From the NCBI RefSeq assembly GCF_000364605.1, contig NZ_KB822582.1:18098-82097 (forward strand): a stretch of 64,000 nt of DNA. The letters are read 5' to 3'. Of this stretch, positions 40,690 to 49,720 are shown in pieces. The position numbers were made by a program, and so were the translations under genes. The notes beneath the pieces are model-generated. The model was not told where the DNA came from and ran no database searches. It saw nothing but the letters and a program-made list of their open reading frames with translations. The stretch's first letter is position 1, and each line of letters starts with the position of its first letter. Source of the DNA: Nocardioides sp. Iso805N (GTDB lineage: Bacteria; Actinomycetota; Actinomycetes; Propionibacteriales; Nocardioidaceae).

Positions 40690-42956
40690 GCTGCCTCCCT
40701 CCCGGCGCTGGCTGCTACGGGGACATCCTTCCATCCGCGCACCCGCCAGCCGCGCTCGCCGAGGAGGGCGACTGCCGCCGGCAGGGCGACACCTCGAACG
40801 AGGGTGGCATCGAGCAGGACGGCCGCGGCGAGTCCGACGCCGAGCTGCTTGAAGGTGATCACGCCGAGCGTGGCGAAGATCGAGAACACCGCCACCATGA
40901 CCACGGCGGCGCTGGTGATGGTGCCGGCGGTCTCGGTGACGCCTTCGGCCGCTGCTTCGCGCGGGCTGCGACCGGCCTGCCGGGCCTCCCGGATGCGTTC
41001 GAGCACCAGCACGGTGTAGTCCATCGAGAGGCCGAAGAGCACCACGAACATGAACAGCGGCAGCCAGTTGATGATCGGGGCGGTGGAGTGGAAGCCCAGC
41101 AGGTTCTGGGCCCAGGCGTGCTGGAAGACAGCGGTGAGGATGCCGTACGACGCGCCGACCGAGAGCAGGTTGAGGGCCATCACCGTCGCCGCCAGGAGCG
41201 ACGCCCGGAAGGTGATCAGCAGCAACAGGAAGCCGAGGAGGAGCACGAAGCCGATCACCTCGGGGGTCACCTGGCTCATCCGGTGGGAGTAGTCGATGCT
41301 CGAGGCGACGTCGCCTGTGACCATCGCCGGAGCAGTGACGCCCTCGACGGTGGTGGCCGTAGGGGCCACCTGGCTCCGGAGCCGCTGGACGGTGGACGTG
41401 GCGGCGGCGCGCCCCTGGTCCGGCATCGGTACGTCGACCCGCGCCACGGTCCCCGACGAGGAGACGGACACCGCGATCTGGCCGCGGCCACCGGTGATGC
41501 TCGCTGCGTGCTGCCCGAGCTCCTTGAGGCCGGCGCGCGCGGTGGGTGTGGTGAGGTCGTGACCGGTCACGACCAGCTGGACGTCCTGCGGAGCGCCGGG
41601 GAAGGTCGCCTCGATGGCGTTGATCGCCTTCACCACGGGGAGGTTCTGAGGCAGGTCGGATGGTTGCAGGTCGCCGGTGTGCATGCCGACCATGGGGACC
41701 GCGAGGGTGCCGAGCACGCAGACCGAGGCGACCAGGGCGGCGCGGGGGTGCCGGGTGACGCCGCGGGCGAGCCCAGCCCAGACGCCTGTCCGCCGACCGG
41801 CACGAGCGTCGCGACGCTCCCGGGCAGCGGCCAGAGCGCGGTAGCCGGGAATGCGGCCGCGGTCGATCCGGTCGCCGAGCAGGGCGAGCGTGGCCGGCAG
41901 CACCGTGAGCGAGCCGATCACGGCGAGAGCGACGACCAGGATGGTGCCCAGACCGATCGAGATGAAGTCACCGGCACCGGTGAGCAGCAGGCCGGCCAGT
42001 GCGGCCATGACGGTGATGCCCGAGATGAGGATCGCGCGGCCCACCGAGACGGCGGCCGCCTCCAGCGCGGAGTCGGGCTGCGCCTTGCCGAGCAGCCGCG
42101 CCGGGCCATGGCCACGGCGCCGCTCCTCACGCTCGCGGCGGACGTAGAAGAGCGAGTAGTCGACGCCCACGGCTAGGCCGATGAGAACGACGATGGCCGA
42201 TGTCGAGTCGCTGTTGGGCGCGATGAGCGAGACCAGGCCGAGGGCACCCATGGCGGCCGCGACAGCGGTGAGGCCGAGTATCAGCGGCACCGAGGCAGCC
42301 ACCAGTGCGCCGAAGGCCAGCACCAGGATCAGCAGCGTGATCGGCAGCGAGATCAGCTCGGCACGGTGCAGCCCTGACGTGATGAGGTCGCTGATGGCCT
42401 TGTTCGACGTACCGTCGCCGGCCTGTTGGACGTCGACGCCGGGATGGTCCCGCTCGATCGTCGCACCGAGCTTCAGCAGGCCGGCGACGTGGTCGGCGGC
42501 GTCGTCGGGATCACCGCGCAGCTGGACCTGCACCAGCACGATGCGGCCGCCGTCAGCGACCAGATCCGCCGACTGGGCAGGCCCGGTCACCGCAGCGACC
42601 TCGGGAAGCGCGGCCGCTCCCCGGGTCAGGTCGGCGGCCGTCGCGCTGGCCGTGGCCGCGGTCGGCGCGGTGATCAGGATGCTCTCCGAGGCAGGGTCGC
42701 GCAGCCCTTCACGCTGCACGAGCGCATCGGCCTTCGCGGACTGGCCGACCTCTGACTGTACGTCGGTCAGGGACCTGGTGCCGGCGAGAGCGCCCGAGGC
42801 GATGCAGATCACGACCAGCAGCAGCCAGACGGCGATGATCGTCTTGGGGCGGCGTTGGGCGGTGCGGGCGGCGGCTCTGGCCAACCGGACCGAGGCGCCT
42901 CGAGCCACTGTCGGCCGGAGGCCGCTGTCGGTCGGGCGGGAGAGTGAAGTGGACAT
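40686..42956 (-). CDS. MMPL-family (RND superfamily) transporter
   Basis: A 756-aa MMPL/RND protein with two repeats, each one helix, a large extracytoplasmic loop and five helices. The first helix is PKTIIAVWLLLVVICIASGALAG; the Asp/Tyr-bearing helices read IVVLIGLAVGVDYSLFYVRREREE and MFVVLFGLSMDYTVLVLERIREARQAG, both typical MMPL motifs. MMPL proteins export lipids or antimicrobial compounds. ATG 42956 chosen. First gene of an operon with a kinase and a response regulator, so export is probably induced by envelope stress or a substrate. Confidence 0.92.
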   Translation of the reverse strand: MSTSLSRPTDSGLRPTVARGASVRLARAAARTAQRRPKTIIAVWLLLVVICIASGALAGTRSLTDVQSEVGQSAKADALVQREGLRDPASESILITAPTAATASATAADLTRGAAALPEVAAVTGPAQSADLVADGGRIVLVQVQLRGDPDDAADHVAGLLKLGATIERDHPGVDVQQAGDGTSNKAISDLITSGLHRAELISLPITLLILVLAFGALVAASVPLILGLTAVAAAMGALGLVSLIAPNSDSTSAIVVLIGLAVGVDYSLFYVRREREERRRGHGPARLLGKAQPDSALEAAAVSVGRAILISGITVMAALAGLLLTGAGDFISIGLGTILVVALAVIGSLTVLPATLALLGDRIDRGRIPGYRALAAARERRDARAGRRTGVWAGLARGVTRHPRAALVASVCVLGTLAVPMVGMHTGDLQPSDLPQNLPVVKAINAIEATFPGAPQDVQLVVTGHDLTTPTARAGLKELGQHAASITGGRGQIAVSVSSSGTVARVDVPMPDQGRAAATSTVQRLRSQVAPTATTVEGVTAPAMVTGDVASSIDYSHRMSQVTPEVIGFVLLLGFLLLLITFRASLLAATVMALNLLSVGASYGILTAVFQHAWAQNLLGFHSTAPIINWLPLFMFVVLFGLSMDYTVLVLERIREARQAGRSPREAAAEGVTETAGTITSAAVVMVAVFSIFATLGVITFKQLGVGLAAAVLLDATLVRGVALPAAVALLGERGWRVRGWKDVPVAASAGREAA

Positions 42957-43036
42957 GGGTCCACTCTCGATTCCGGCCACCACACCGGTCACTGGAGTCT
43001 CCCGGCATCTGCCTCGGCGCGGACCCCCGAGTCGCA

Positions 43037-43054
43037 GGTGGGGATAACCCCACC
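43037..43054. promoter_or_regulatory. GGTGGGG-ATAA-CCCCACC dyad upstream of MMPL operon
   Basis: A perfect 7-bp dyad with a 4-base centre lies in the 158-bp divergent region between the MMPL operon (start 42956) and the CtaG gene (43115). It is 81 bp from the MMPL start, a good distance for an activator such as the operon's LuxR-type regulator. It could also be a hairpin in the CtaG direction. Confidence 0.5.
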
Positions 43055-43114
43055 AGTGACAGCCGCGAATCCCCCGCGAGCGGGATCCGGAGGTCCCGCA
43101 TCTAGCATGGCCGG

Positions 43115-44098
43115 GTGCCGGTTCGTCCCTATACCTTCACGGCCGCGGTCGACTCCTGGACGTTCAATCCAGCGATCACCATCGCGCTCGCCGTCATCGC
43201 GGCCGTCTACCTCCTCGGCGTTCATCGCGCGCGCCGACGAGGCGGCTGGCCGTGGTGGCAGGTGGCGTGCTTCATGATCCTGGGGCTCGGCGGAGTGGTC
43301 GTGTGCACGATGTCGTCGCTGGCCGTCTACAACCACACGCACCTGTGGGCCCTGGCCACGCAGCTCACCCTGCTGCTGGCACTGGTGCCGGTGGCGTTGG
43401 CCCTCGGCGACCCGGTGCGGCTGGCGCGCACGGCTCTGGGCGACCGTGGTCGCACCCGGCTCGACCGCATTCTTGCGGGCCCCGTGGTGCGGGTGCTGAC
43501 CTTCCCTGTCGTGGCAGCGGCGATCGCCACGACCTTCATGGTGGTCGTGTTCTTCACCGGAATCCTCCGCGACGGCCTCACGCACGCGGCGGCGATGGAC
43601 GGGCTCTACCTGGCCGCACTCCTCGTCGGGTGCCTGGCGGCGCTGCCGATGCTCGGCGCGGAGCTCCTTCCCGACTGGTGCACGGCACCGTTCCGCCTGC
43701 TCTTCGCCTTCGGCGACGGCCTGTTCGACGCGATTCCCGGCGTACTGGTGATGACGACGGGACATCGACTGGCCGGCGGCTGGTTCGCCGGACGCGCCGA
43801 CGACGCGAACTGGGACGTCCACACCGCCGGAGCGTTGATGCTCGCGTTGAGTGAGCTGGTGGCCCTGCCGCTGTTCTTCATCGTGTTCTTCCGCTGGGCT
43901 GCCAGCGAGGGCGCCTTCGATCGGCGGGCCGCGGCGCAGCCCGCCGTGAGGGTTGCTGCCGGCGAGCCGTCGGTCACCGAGCACCGCGCTGCGTCCTCGG
44001 CAGAGCCGGAGCTGATGCGGCCCTGGTGGGAGACCGAAGGGTACGGCCCGCGCAACCGACCCTTCCGTGACCAGTCGCGCGAGGGGCAGCGTGACTGA
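43115..44098 (+). CDS. CtaG-like cytochrome c oxidase assembly protein
   Basis: A 327-aa membrane protein of the caa3_CtaG family (PF09678) with about seven helices. Family text: NPAITIALAVIAAVYLLGV, VCTMSSLAVYNHTHLWALATQLTLLLALVPVALALGDPVRLA, and MLALSELVALPLFFIVFFRWAASE. Bacillus CtaG is needed for the Cu-A/Cu-B cofactor of caa3 oxidase; actinobacterial homologues are often fused to or near copper-resistance genes. GTG 43115 follows a TAGCAT box by only a few bases, so the mRNA may be leaderless. The C-terminal about 65 residues are hydrophilic and cytoplasmic. Confidence 0.85.
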   Translation: MPVRPYTFTAAVDSWTFNPAITIALAVIAAVYLLGVHRARRRGGWPWWQVACFMILGLGGVVVCTMSSLAVYNHTHLWALATQLTLLLALVPVALALGDPVRLARTALGDRGRTRLDRILAGPVVRVLTFPVVAAAIATTFMVVVFFTGILRDGLTHAAAMDGLYLAALLVGCLAALPMLGAELLPDWCTAPFRLLFAFGDGLFDAIPGVLVMTTGHRLAGGWFAGRADDANWDVHTAGALMLALSELVALPLFFIVFFRWAASEGAFDRRAAAQPAVRVAAGEPSVTEHRAASSAEPELMRPWWETEGYGPRNRPFRDQSREGQRD

Positions 44099-44735
44099 GG
44101 ACCCGTGGGCCGAGTTCGTGGATCAACGCGGGCACCGGTTCATGCTCGACACCTCGCTCGAAGTGGTCGTCGACGGCGAGGTGGGCTACATCGAAGGAAA
44201 TGCCCACACGTTCCCGGGCCGCATGCACATCTACCTCCCCGGCCGGGGCTACGACGTCACCAGAAGCCTGTGCGAGATCGACTCGATGAGCGATGCCTCC
44301 CGGTGGTGGATCAAGGGATTCCTCGCCGGGTGCGAGCCCGACATCTCCGCGTACCTCGGCATCGACCTGATCGAAGACGACTCTGCTGAAGCGACCGCGG
44401 AAGAGTACGAGCGCTGGCAGGCGTTCAACGCCCGCTGCCGCGACACCGGGTGTTGGCCACAGCTGAACAAGCGTCCGCGTACTCCGCTGATCATCACGCC
44501 GGAGGAGAAGGCCGATCTGCGGGTCGAAGGAGAACTGCGGCCCTGGGCGATGGTCGGTGAACGGGTGTGGGTGCCCGCCGGCGCGACGTGGGTGGAGGCC
44601 GCACCACAGCCGCAGCTGGTCAGCGGATTCATGCCCGGGACCGTCTGCGCCGAGCGCCGCGAAGACGACGTGCTCCATCTCGACTCAGGATGGACGATCT
44701 GCGTCGACTGCGGCGAAGTCGCTCCCCCAGACTGA
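44091..44735 (+). CDS. Hypothetical protein with C-terminal Cys pairs
   Basis: A 214-aa soluble protein I do not recognise. It has a beta-rich first half (GHRFMLDTSLEVVVDGEVGYIEGNAHTFPGRM), then an acidic segment, and three C-terminal cysteines (GTVCAER and TICVDCGEV) that could form a small zinc site. GTG 44091 has GAGGGG ahead and overlaps the CtaG stop by 8 bp, so it is probably co-expressed with CtaG. Confidence 0.6.
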   Translation: MTEDPWAEFVDQRGHRFMLDTSLEVVVDGEVGYIEGNAHTFPGRMHIYLPGRGYDVTRSLCEIDSMSDASRWWIKGFLAGCEPDISAYLGIDLIEDDSAEATAEEYERWQAFNARCRDTGCWPQLNKRPRTPLIITPEEKADLRVEGELRPWAMVGERVWVPAGATWVEAAPQPQLVSGFMPGTVCAERREDDVLHLDSGWTICVDCGEVAPPD

Positions 44736-44796
44736 CCAGCCGCGGACTCTCTCGATACGCCGCGAGATGGCGCGCCGTGCCGTCATACTTCCCGCC

Positions 44797-45306
44797 GTGC
44801 CATCGGTCCAGATCATTCAGCTCACCCTCGACGCCATCCAGGCGCTGGGCCGAGGTGACCTCGGTGCAGCCCAGGCGCTCGCACCCGTGAGGCTCTCCCC
44901 CTGGCTCGTCAACGAGGAGCTTCGAGGAGTCTGGGAACGCCGTGCGCTGAAGCTCGCCACGGCCCCCGAAGACGTCGCCTGGTCGATCGGCGTCCTGTGG
45001 GACGAGACCATCGGCACAGCCGTCGGTGCCGGCGGGCTCCACGCGCCGCCCGACGCCGACGGCATGGTCAGCGCCGGCTACACCGTCGAGCCCGGCTACC
45101 GGCGACGGGGCTACGCCCGGGAGACGCTTCGCGTCCTGATCGCCCGCGCCGCGGCAGAGCCCTCCGTGCGCGTCCTTCGTCTGGCCATCCTGCCCACCAA
45201 CGAGCCGTCCCTCGCACTGGCCCGACAGTTCCCCTTCGCCAAGCCGGGCGAGCGATGGCACGAGAAGAACGGCCGGGAGCTGCTCTTCGACATGGTCGTC
45301 GCCTAA
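44797..45306 (+). CDS. GNAT-family N-acetyltransferase
   Basis: About 169 aa with the GNAT fold: SAGYTVEPGYRRRGYARETLRVLIARAA is motif A with the acetyl-CoA pyrophosphate loop (R-x-x-G-x-A), and VRVLRLAILPTNEPSLALARQFPF is motif B. The substrate is unknown; the group resembles RimJ/small-molecule acetyltransferases. GTG 44797 follows a CATACT box by 7 bases, suggesting a leaderless transcript; ATG 44767 is an alternative. Confidence 0.8.
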   Translation: MPSVQIIQLTLDAIQALGRGDLGAAQALAPVRLSPWLVNEELRGVWERRALKLATAPEDVAWSIGVLWDETIGTAVGAGGLHAPPDADGMVSAGYTVEPGYRRRGYARETLRVLIARAAAEPSVRVLRLAILPTNEPSLALARQFPFAKPGERWHEKNGRELLFDMVVA

Positions 45307-45341
45307 CTGCCAGCCGCCGTCCTGAAGGTGGCACAGCGCCC

Positions 45342-46290
45342 TTACTGGGTGCCGTGGGCCACGGCGAGGTGGATCTGGTGCTCCAGGGCCTGATGCTCGG
45401 GGTCGAGGTCCCCGACGTCGATCTGCGCCCAGGCGACAGCGCCGGTGAAGGCGTTGCGTCCAGGCTGGTAGTCGGTGCTGACGACGGAGCCGAGGTCGAC
45501 ACCGAGATCGCAGGTCTCGTCGGCGGAGAACCGGCCGGGCTCAGTGTGTTCGACGCGTCCGGATCCGATCGCCTCGCCGTCAAGGAAGAGCGTCACCTCG
45601 CCGCCCTTCGCCAGGCCGCCGTCGTCGTAGTCGAACTCGAAGCGGAGCTCGTGCTCGCCCGGCGGCACCGGAGCGCCGGCGCGGACGAAGAACCGGTCGA
45701 TGCCGAAGAAGTTGTAGCAATAGGTCAAGGCGCCCTCGTGCAGATATAGCGCCCAGCCGCCGGCCTGACCACCTTTGGGCGATCACCACCCCTTCCGCAC
45801 CGCCGTCGGGGACGGTGACCTTCGCGGTGACGGCGTGGGAGCGGTTCTTGATGTTGAGCACCGACTCCTCGGTCAGCCTGACCATCCCCCGGTAGATGCG
45901 CTGCGAGTTCCCCTCGATGAGCGCAGGTCTCCCGGCGACCTGCGGGTTGGCGCGCTCGGCGAACCGGTCGTCGAGTGGGAGGACGTTGTACTTCGCAGCC
46001 TCGATCAGCCAGAGCCGCTGGAGTTCGTGAAGGCGCTCCGGCTGCTCGGCGGACAGGTCACGAGCCTGGGTCCAGTCCGCACCGCCGCCGTAGAGCTCCC
46101 AGACGTCGTCGTCGAACGCCGGCAGCTGAACGGCGCCGGTCTGCCAGGGAGTGCGGTGCTTGGTCACCGCGGACCAGCCGTTGTGGTAGATCCCTCGATT
46201 GCCGACCATCTCGAAGTACTGGGTGGTGTGCTGCTCGGGCGCGTCGGCGTCATGGAAGCTGTAGGCCATCGAGACGCCCTCGTTCAGGAA
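45342..46290 (-). pseudogene. Arylsulfatase remnant: 5'-truncated and frameshifted
   Basis: Two minus-strand frames together match the C-terminal third of a large actinobacterial arylsulfatase. The upstream part has EGVSMAYSFHDADAPEQHTT, QYFEMVGNRGIYHNGWSAVT and LDDRFAERANPQ. The downstream part (128 codons, ending at 45342) has YCYNFFGIDRFFVRA. They join if one A is removed from the AAA run at 45774-45776 (minus strand reads CAAAGG; CAAGG restores VIAQGGQAGGWALYLHEGA). No sulfatase catalytic CxPSR part exists upstream; similarity stops at about 46290. A full gene would be about 780 codons. It is a decayed remnant, or a sequencing error on top of a true truncation. Confidence 0.75.
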
Positions 46291-46362
46291 CCGGTGGGAC
46301 GACGCTGCTCGAGGTCCTGACCGGCGGTGATCGAACCCGCGCCGATCTCGAGCCGAACTCGA

Positions 46363-46506
46363 CTACGGTCGGTACTCCCGACGCCTCTCGGGGAACTCCG
46401 GCGGCGGCAGCACGGGGTCGGCCCTGCCGCTGATCGCGTTGATCGCACCGAAGGCCACCACCACTGCTCTCGCGAGAGTCCGTCCGATGGCCGGGAGAAG
46501 GCGCAT
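46363..46506 (-). CDS. Small membrane-anchored protein ending in PEFPERRREYRP
   Basis: A 47-aa protein starting MRLLPAIGRTLARAVVVAFGAI, with a single N-terminal hydrophobic segment followed by a short Pro/Arg-rich tail. It looks like a real small actinobacterial protein rather than chance, but I cannot assign a family. ATG 46506 preferred over the open frame to 46554. Confidence 0.4.
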   Translation of the reverse strand: MRLLPAIGRTLARAVVVAFGAINAISGRADPVLPPPEFPERRREYRP

Positions 46507-46597
46507 CCATCGAGCGTAGTGCCTGGTGCCGTCGGGCAGTGGTCGTTCGGCCACGACGGCTGCATCATCCCCGTCCCCCGACCGACCCCTGCACCGG

Positions 46598-46969
46598 CTA
46601 GAGCTCTCGGCCCCGCAGCCGAGCCTCAGTCAGGATCACACCCGCGGCGATGCTCGGCACCGTCAGCACCGGGAAGGTGTTGGCGTTGAAGTGCCCTGGC
46701 AGCGAGCCGAACAGCATCTTCGCCGCCATCACGAGCACGAAGAGCGCCGCGAGCCAGACGAACCGGTCCACGAAGTCGCGACGGCAGAGCACTTGCCACG
46801 CTGCCCCGGTGACCAGGCAGACCACGAACCACACAGCGATCGCGATGCGCACCCCGGTGCCGTCGTCGAAGAACTCGGTGCTGCCGCCGATCCAGAGCAC
46901 GAACAACGGCAAGAGCCATGCCCACCGGCGTACGGCGGGCCGCTGCTGAGGCTCGGAGGTTCGTGTCAC
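46598..46969 (-). CDS. Small integral membrane protein
   Basis: A 123-aa protein with four likely helices (WAWLLPLFVLWIGGST, GVRIAIAVWFVVCLVTGAAW, RFVWLAALFVLVMAAKMLFG, VLTVPSIAAGVILTEA) and a hydrophilic N-terminus. The family is not recognised. The start GTG 46969 lacks a clear Shine-Dalgarno. Confidence 0.6.
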   Translation of the reverse strand: MTRTSEPQQRPAVRRWAWLLPLFVLWIGGSTEFFDDGTGVRIAIAVWFVVCLVTGAAWQVLCRRDFVDRFVWLAALFVLVMAAKMLFGSLPGHFNANTFPVLTVPSIAAGVILTEARLRGREL

Positions 46970-47052
46970 CGGCGAAGTATCGCCCGACCGCGCACGCCGG
47001 CGGGGCGGATCGCCGAAAGGCGTGACCGCCAGCGGACCGCCGCCCTCTCCCC

Positions 47053-47736
47053 TCAGAAGGGGACGTGCGAGGCCGGCGTACCCGACGCCCGCTCAGGCGA
47101 CGGCGCGGGGCTGGTCCTGGCACCGTCGGCGGCGGCACCGATGGCGGTGGTCAGCAGGTCGTGCAGCCGCTGGTCGACGTCGGGCGCCGTGGACTCGGCG
47201 ATCCCGCGGACCGCGCAGCTCATCATGTGGGGCGCCGTGCGCTCGCGGAAGGCTCTCGGGTTCGGGGGCGTGCTGCCGACGAACCGGCGTGCCCACGCCG
47301 CCGCGAGGGGCGCGTCCGCGAGCGCGCGACACAGCTCGTCGAGGCCCGTGACAGCACCGGGTCGGAGACTGCTCGCCGTCTGCTCGCAGCGCAGCAGGCC
47401 CACGGCAAGGGGGCGCTGGAACGACTCCGGCACCTGGGGAAGCGCCACTGCCGCGACCGCGGCGCTCAGCGAGACCTCCCAGGCGAGCCCGGTCCCGCGG
47501 ACGCCGACGACCGACGGGATGTGCGTCACCAGCCGACCGCGTCCGGAGTCGCTGGTGCAGTCGTTGACCATCCGGGCCAAGTGGGCCAGCAGCGGATCGG
47601 TGCACGCGGGATGATCACTCCACGGTTCGCCGGCCAGGAACGAGGCCATCTCCATGAAGCAGGCCCCGCGTCGAGGGTTGCGGTGCTTTCCCCGGGAGAG
47701 GATCGGGACTCCGTCGGGTGTGCGCTTGCTGGCCAT
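47053..47736 (-). CDS. Conserved actinobacterial hypothetical protein
   Basis: A 227-aa soluble protein, name unknown to me. The N-terminal block VPILSRGKHRNPRRGACFMEMASFLAGEPWSDHPACTDPLLAHLARMVND has the look of a conserved family core, with Cys, Glu and His that could form an active or metal site. The rest is Ala-rich helical. ATG 47736. The family is one I believe recurs in actinobacteria, but I cannot assign activity. Confidence 0.65.
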   Translation of the reverse strand: MASKRTPDGVPILSRGKHRNPRRGACFMEMASFLAGEPWSDHPACTDPLLAHLARMVNDCTSDSGRGRLVTHIPSVVGVRGTGLAWEVSLSAAVAAVALPQVPESFQRPLAVGLLRCEQTASSLRPGAVTGLDELCRALADAPLAAAWARRFVGSTPPNPRAFRERTAPHMMSCAVRGIAESTAPDVDQRLHDLLTTAIGAAADGARTSPAPSPERASGTPASHVPF

Positions 47737-47835
47737 GGCCTCGCCTCCACGACCAGCATTCGCTCCTCTGGTCCCAGCCGCAAGGGGTCAGCCGGGGTAA
47801 GCGCAGGTTCAGAGCGGCTTTAGCCCGGGAGAGCT

Positions 47836-49209
47836 TCAGCCGACGGCGTCGACCCCGACGACCGTCCACCCGTGCGAGGTGGCGTCGTCAAGGCGCAGCG
47901 TGAAGACGAACGGCACCGTCCGCGACGCGTGCGCGTCACCCGCGACGACGTCCTCGGTCCGGCGGTCGACCTCGTAGTAGATCCCCTCTGCCGAGACCGC
48001 GACCCGGAACACGATCGGCTCACGGGAGACGAGCTCACGCACCTCGATGCTGCGGATCGTCGCGGTCCGCATGACGGTGCGGTGCGGCGTGCGGACGGCG
48101 GTGAAGTCGAGGCTGCCGTCGTTCAGCTGCCACTCCTCGAGGAACTCGGTGATCGCCACCTCGAGCACCGACTTGTCGAAGCGACCGTCGACCAGGCTCA
48201 GGTCGCTGGCGGCGTGATCGGCGGCGTCGGTCCATGACACGCCCGTCAGGGACAGCACGTCGGAGGCGTGCGCGGCCGACGTACGTCCGGCGACCTCGAG
48301 CACGGCGTCGCGGGCCACCGCCTTCTGGTTCCAGGTGTCGGTCTCGATCGCGTCGGTGAGGTGGTGGCTGCCGTCCTCGGCCTGCTCGATCGAGGCGACG
48401 ATCCACGTGCCGGCCGTGTTCTTGCGCAGGGTCCAGTACTCGACCGGACGCGACGAGCTGTCCCTGCGGGTCGCCTGGGCTCCGGAGCGGTTGCTCACCA
48501 CGTAGTCGCGCAGCGTCGCGGTGATCCGGAAGGTCACCGTGTCGTTGCTCTCGCCGGTGCGGTTGGCGACGTTGACCATCTCCACGGTCGGGCCCTGGGC
48601 GATCTCGACGACGTTGACCTCGCCCCTGGCGGCGTACTCCTGAAGCTGTTCGGACCACTTGCCGTAGAGGACCGGCGCGAGGATGGAGCGCAGCGTGGCC
48701 TCGTCGCGGGCGGTCCACGCCTGCTGCGCAGTCACGTAGAGCGAGGTGGCGCGCCGCTTGAGCGCCTCCACGTCGAAGGTGGCGTCGGTGGTGGCGAGAG
48801 CCGCGACGTGCGCCTCCACGCTGGTGGCGCGGGCGCTGGCATCCCGATCGGCGCGGTGCGCCTTCCGGTCGCTGGTGGTGTTCATGGTCCGTCTCGCCTC
48901 GCGGCGCTGGGACCAGGTCTTGTAGAGCATGTAGATCACCACGACCAGGACGATGATCATCAGGAAGCCGCCGCCTCCGCCACCGCCGCTGCCGAGGAAG
49001 AAGAACCCGGTCCCGCCGCCGAATCCGCCGCCACCGCCACTGAAGCCGCCGCCACCACCGCCGCCACCGAAGCCGCCACGGCCGCCACCACCACGGGCGT
49101 AGGCAGCCGTCGGCGCGATCAGGGCCGACAGCAACGCCAGCCCGCAGGTCAGGGCGGCGGGCAGGATCAGTCGACGCGCGCGGCTGCGGCGGACAGGTAC
49201 TCGGTCCAT
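47836..49209 (-). CDS. Tim44-like domain protein with glycine-rich membrane-proximal region
   Basis: A 457-aa envelope protein. A signal/anchor is at about 12-38 (LILPAALTCGLALLSALIAPTAAYA), then a Gly-rich stretch of about 45 residues, a single membrane helix (FLMIIVLVVVIYMLYKTW), and a soluble part. The Tim44-like domain (PF04280) covers about 145-290 (FDVEALKRRATSLYVTAQQAWTARDEATLRSILAPVLYGKWSEQLQEY). A second, related-looking half follows to the end (VSWTDAADHAASDLSLVDGRFDKSVLEVAITEFLEEW). The Gly-rich leader with Tim44 is a known bacterial combination of unknown function. ATG 49209. Confidence 0.8.
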   Translation of the reverse strand: MDRVPVRRSRARRLILPAALTCGLALLSALIAPTAAYARGGGGRGGFGGGGGGGGFSGGGGGFGGGTGFFFLGSGGGGGGGFLMIIVLVVVIYMLYKTWSQRREARRTMNTTSDRKAHRADRDASARATSVEAHVAALATTDATFDVEALKRRATSLYVTAQQAWTARDEATLRSILAPVLYGKWSEQLQEYAARGEVNVVEIAQGPTVEMVNVANRTGESNDTVTFRITATLRDYVVSNRSGAQATRRDSSSRPVEYWTLRKNTAGTWIVASIEQAEDGSHHLTDAIETDTWNQKAVARDAVLEVAGRTSAAHASDVLSLTGVSWTDAADHAASDLSLVDGRFDKSVLEVAITEFLEEWQLNDGSLDFTAVRTPHRTVMRTATIRSIEVRELVSREPIVFRVAVSAEGIYYEVDRRTEDVVAGDAHASRTVPFVFTLRLDDATSHGWTVVGVDAVG

Positions 49210-49290
49210 GGGGGCCTTTTCCAGAGAGGGACTCGTTACTGGCAGCGTACGCCGGACGTGCGCGTGCCCAGGTCACGACGCCCCTCCTGG

Positions 49291-49689
49291 TCAGTCCTCG
49301 GGCCGCCCGCGCAGGCGCTTGATCTCGCCGCGCCTCTTCTTCTGGTGGATCCGTCGCTGCTGCGACCCCTTCGACGGTTTGGTCGGCACCCGTGTCGCCG
49401 GTGGCGGCTTCATCGCCGCCTCGAGCACGGTGGCCAGCCGCTCCTCCGCCGCTCGGCGATTGCGCAGCTGGGAGCGATGCTCGGAGGCGACCACCACGAC
49501 CTCACCACCGAGCCGGCCGAGCATCCGCTGCTTCAGCCGGTCGGGGAAGGCGTCCGAGGCCGCGAGGTCGAAGCTCAGCTGCACCCGGGTGTCGGTGGTG
49601 TTGACGTGCTGGCCGCCCGGCCCCGAGGAACGCGAGAAGCGCCACGTCAGCTCGGCGTCCGGGATGACGTGATGGCGGACCGTGATCAT
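49291..49689 (-). CDS. arfB: ArfB (YaeJ)-like alternative ribosome-rescue factor
   Basis: A 132-aa class I release-factor-like peptidyl-tRNA hydrolase with no codon-recognition domain. TWRFSRSSGPGGQHVNTTDTRVQLSFDL contains the catalytic GGQ. The C-terminus is a basic tail (QQRRIHQKKRRGEIKRLRGR) like that which ArfB inserts in the mRNA channel of stalled ribosomes. It releases nascent chains from non-stop complexes. ATG 49689 chosen. Confidence 0.9.
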   Translation of the reverse strand: MITVRHHVIPDAELTWRFSRSSGPGGQHVNTTDTRVQLSFDLAASDAFPDRLKQRMLGRLGGEVVVVASEHRSQLRNRRAAEERLATVLEAAMKPPPATRVPTKPSKGSQQRRIHQKKRRGEIKRLRGRPED

Positions 49690-49720
49690 CGTGGCGTGCT
49701 CCTGGACCGGCCGATGCCAC

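Noticed and set aside
46310..46345. tRNA fragment or att site suggested by GGTTCGATC-like text near the arylsulfatase remnant
   Set aside because: No T-stem pairing, acceptor stem or CCA end could be drawn, and no integrase is nearby.
46284..46568. 95-codon minus-strand frame overlapping the small PEFPERRREYRP protein
   Set aside because: Its sequence is Arg/Ser/Pro-rich and unstructured, whereas the other frame gives a clean hydrophobic segment plus tail.
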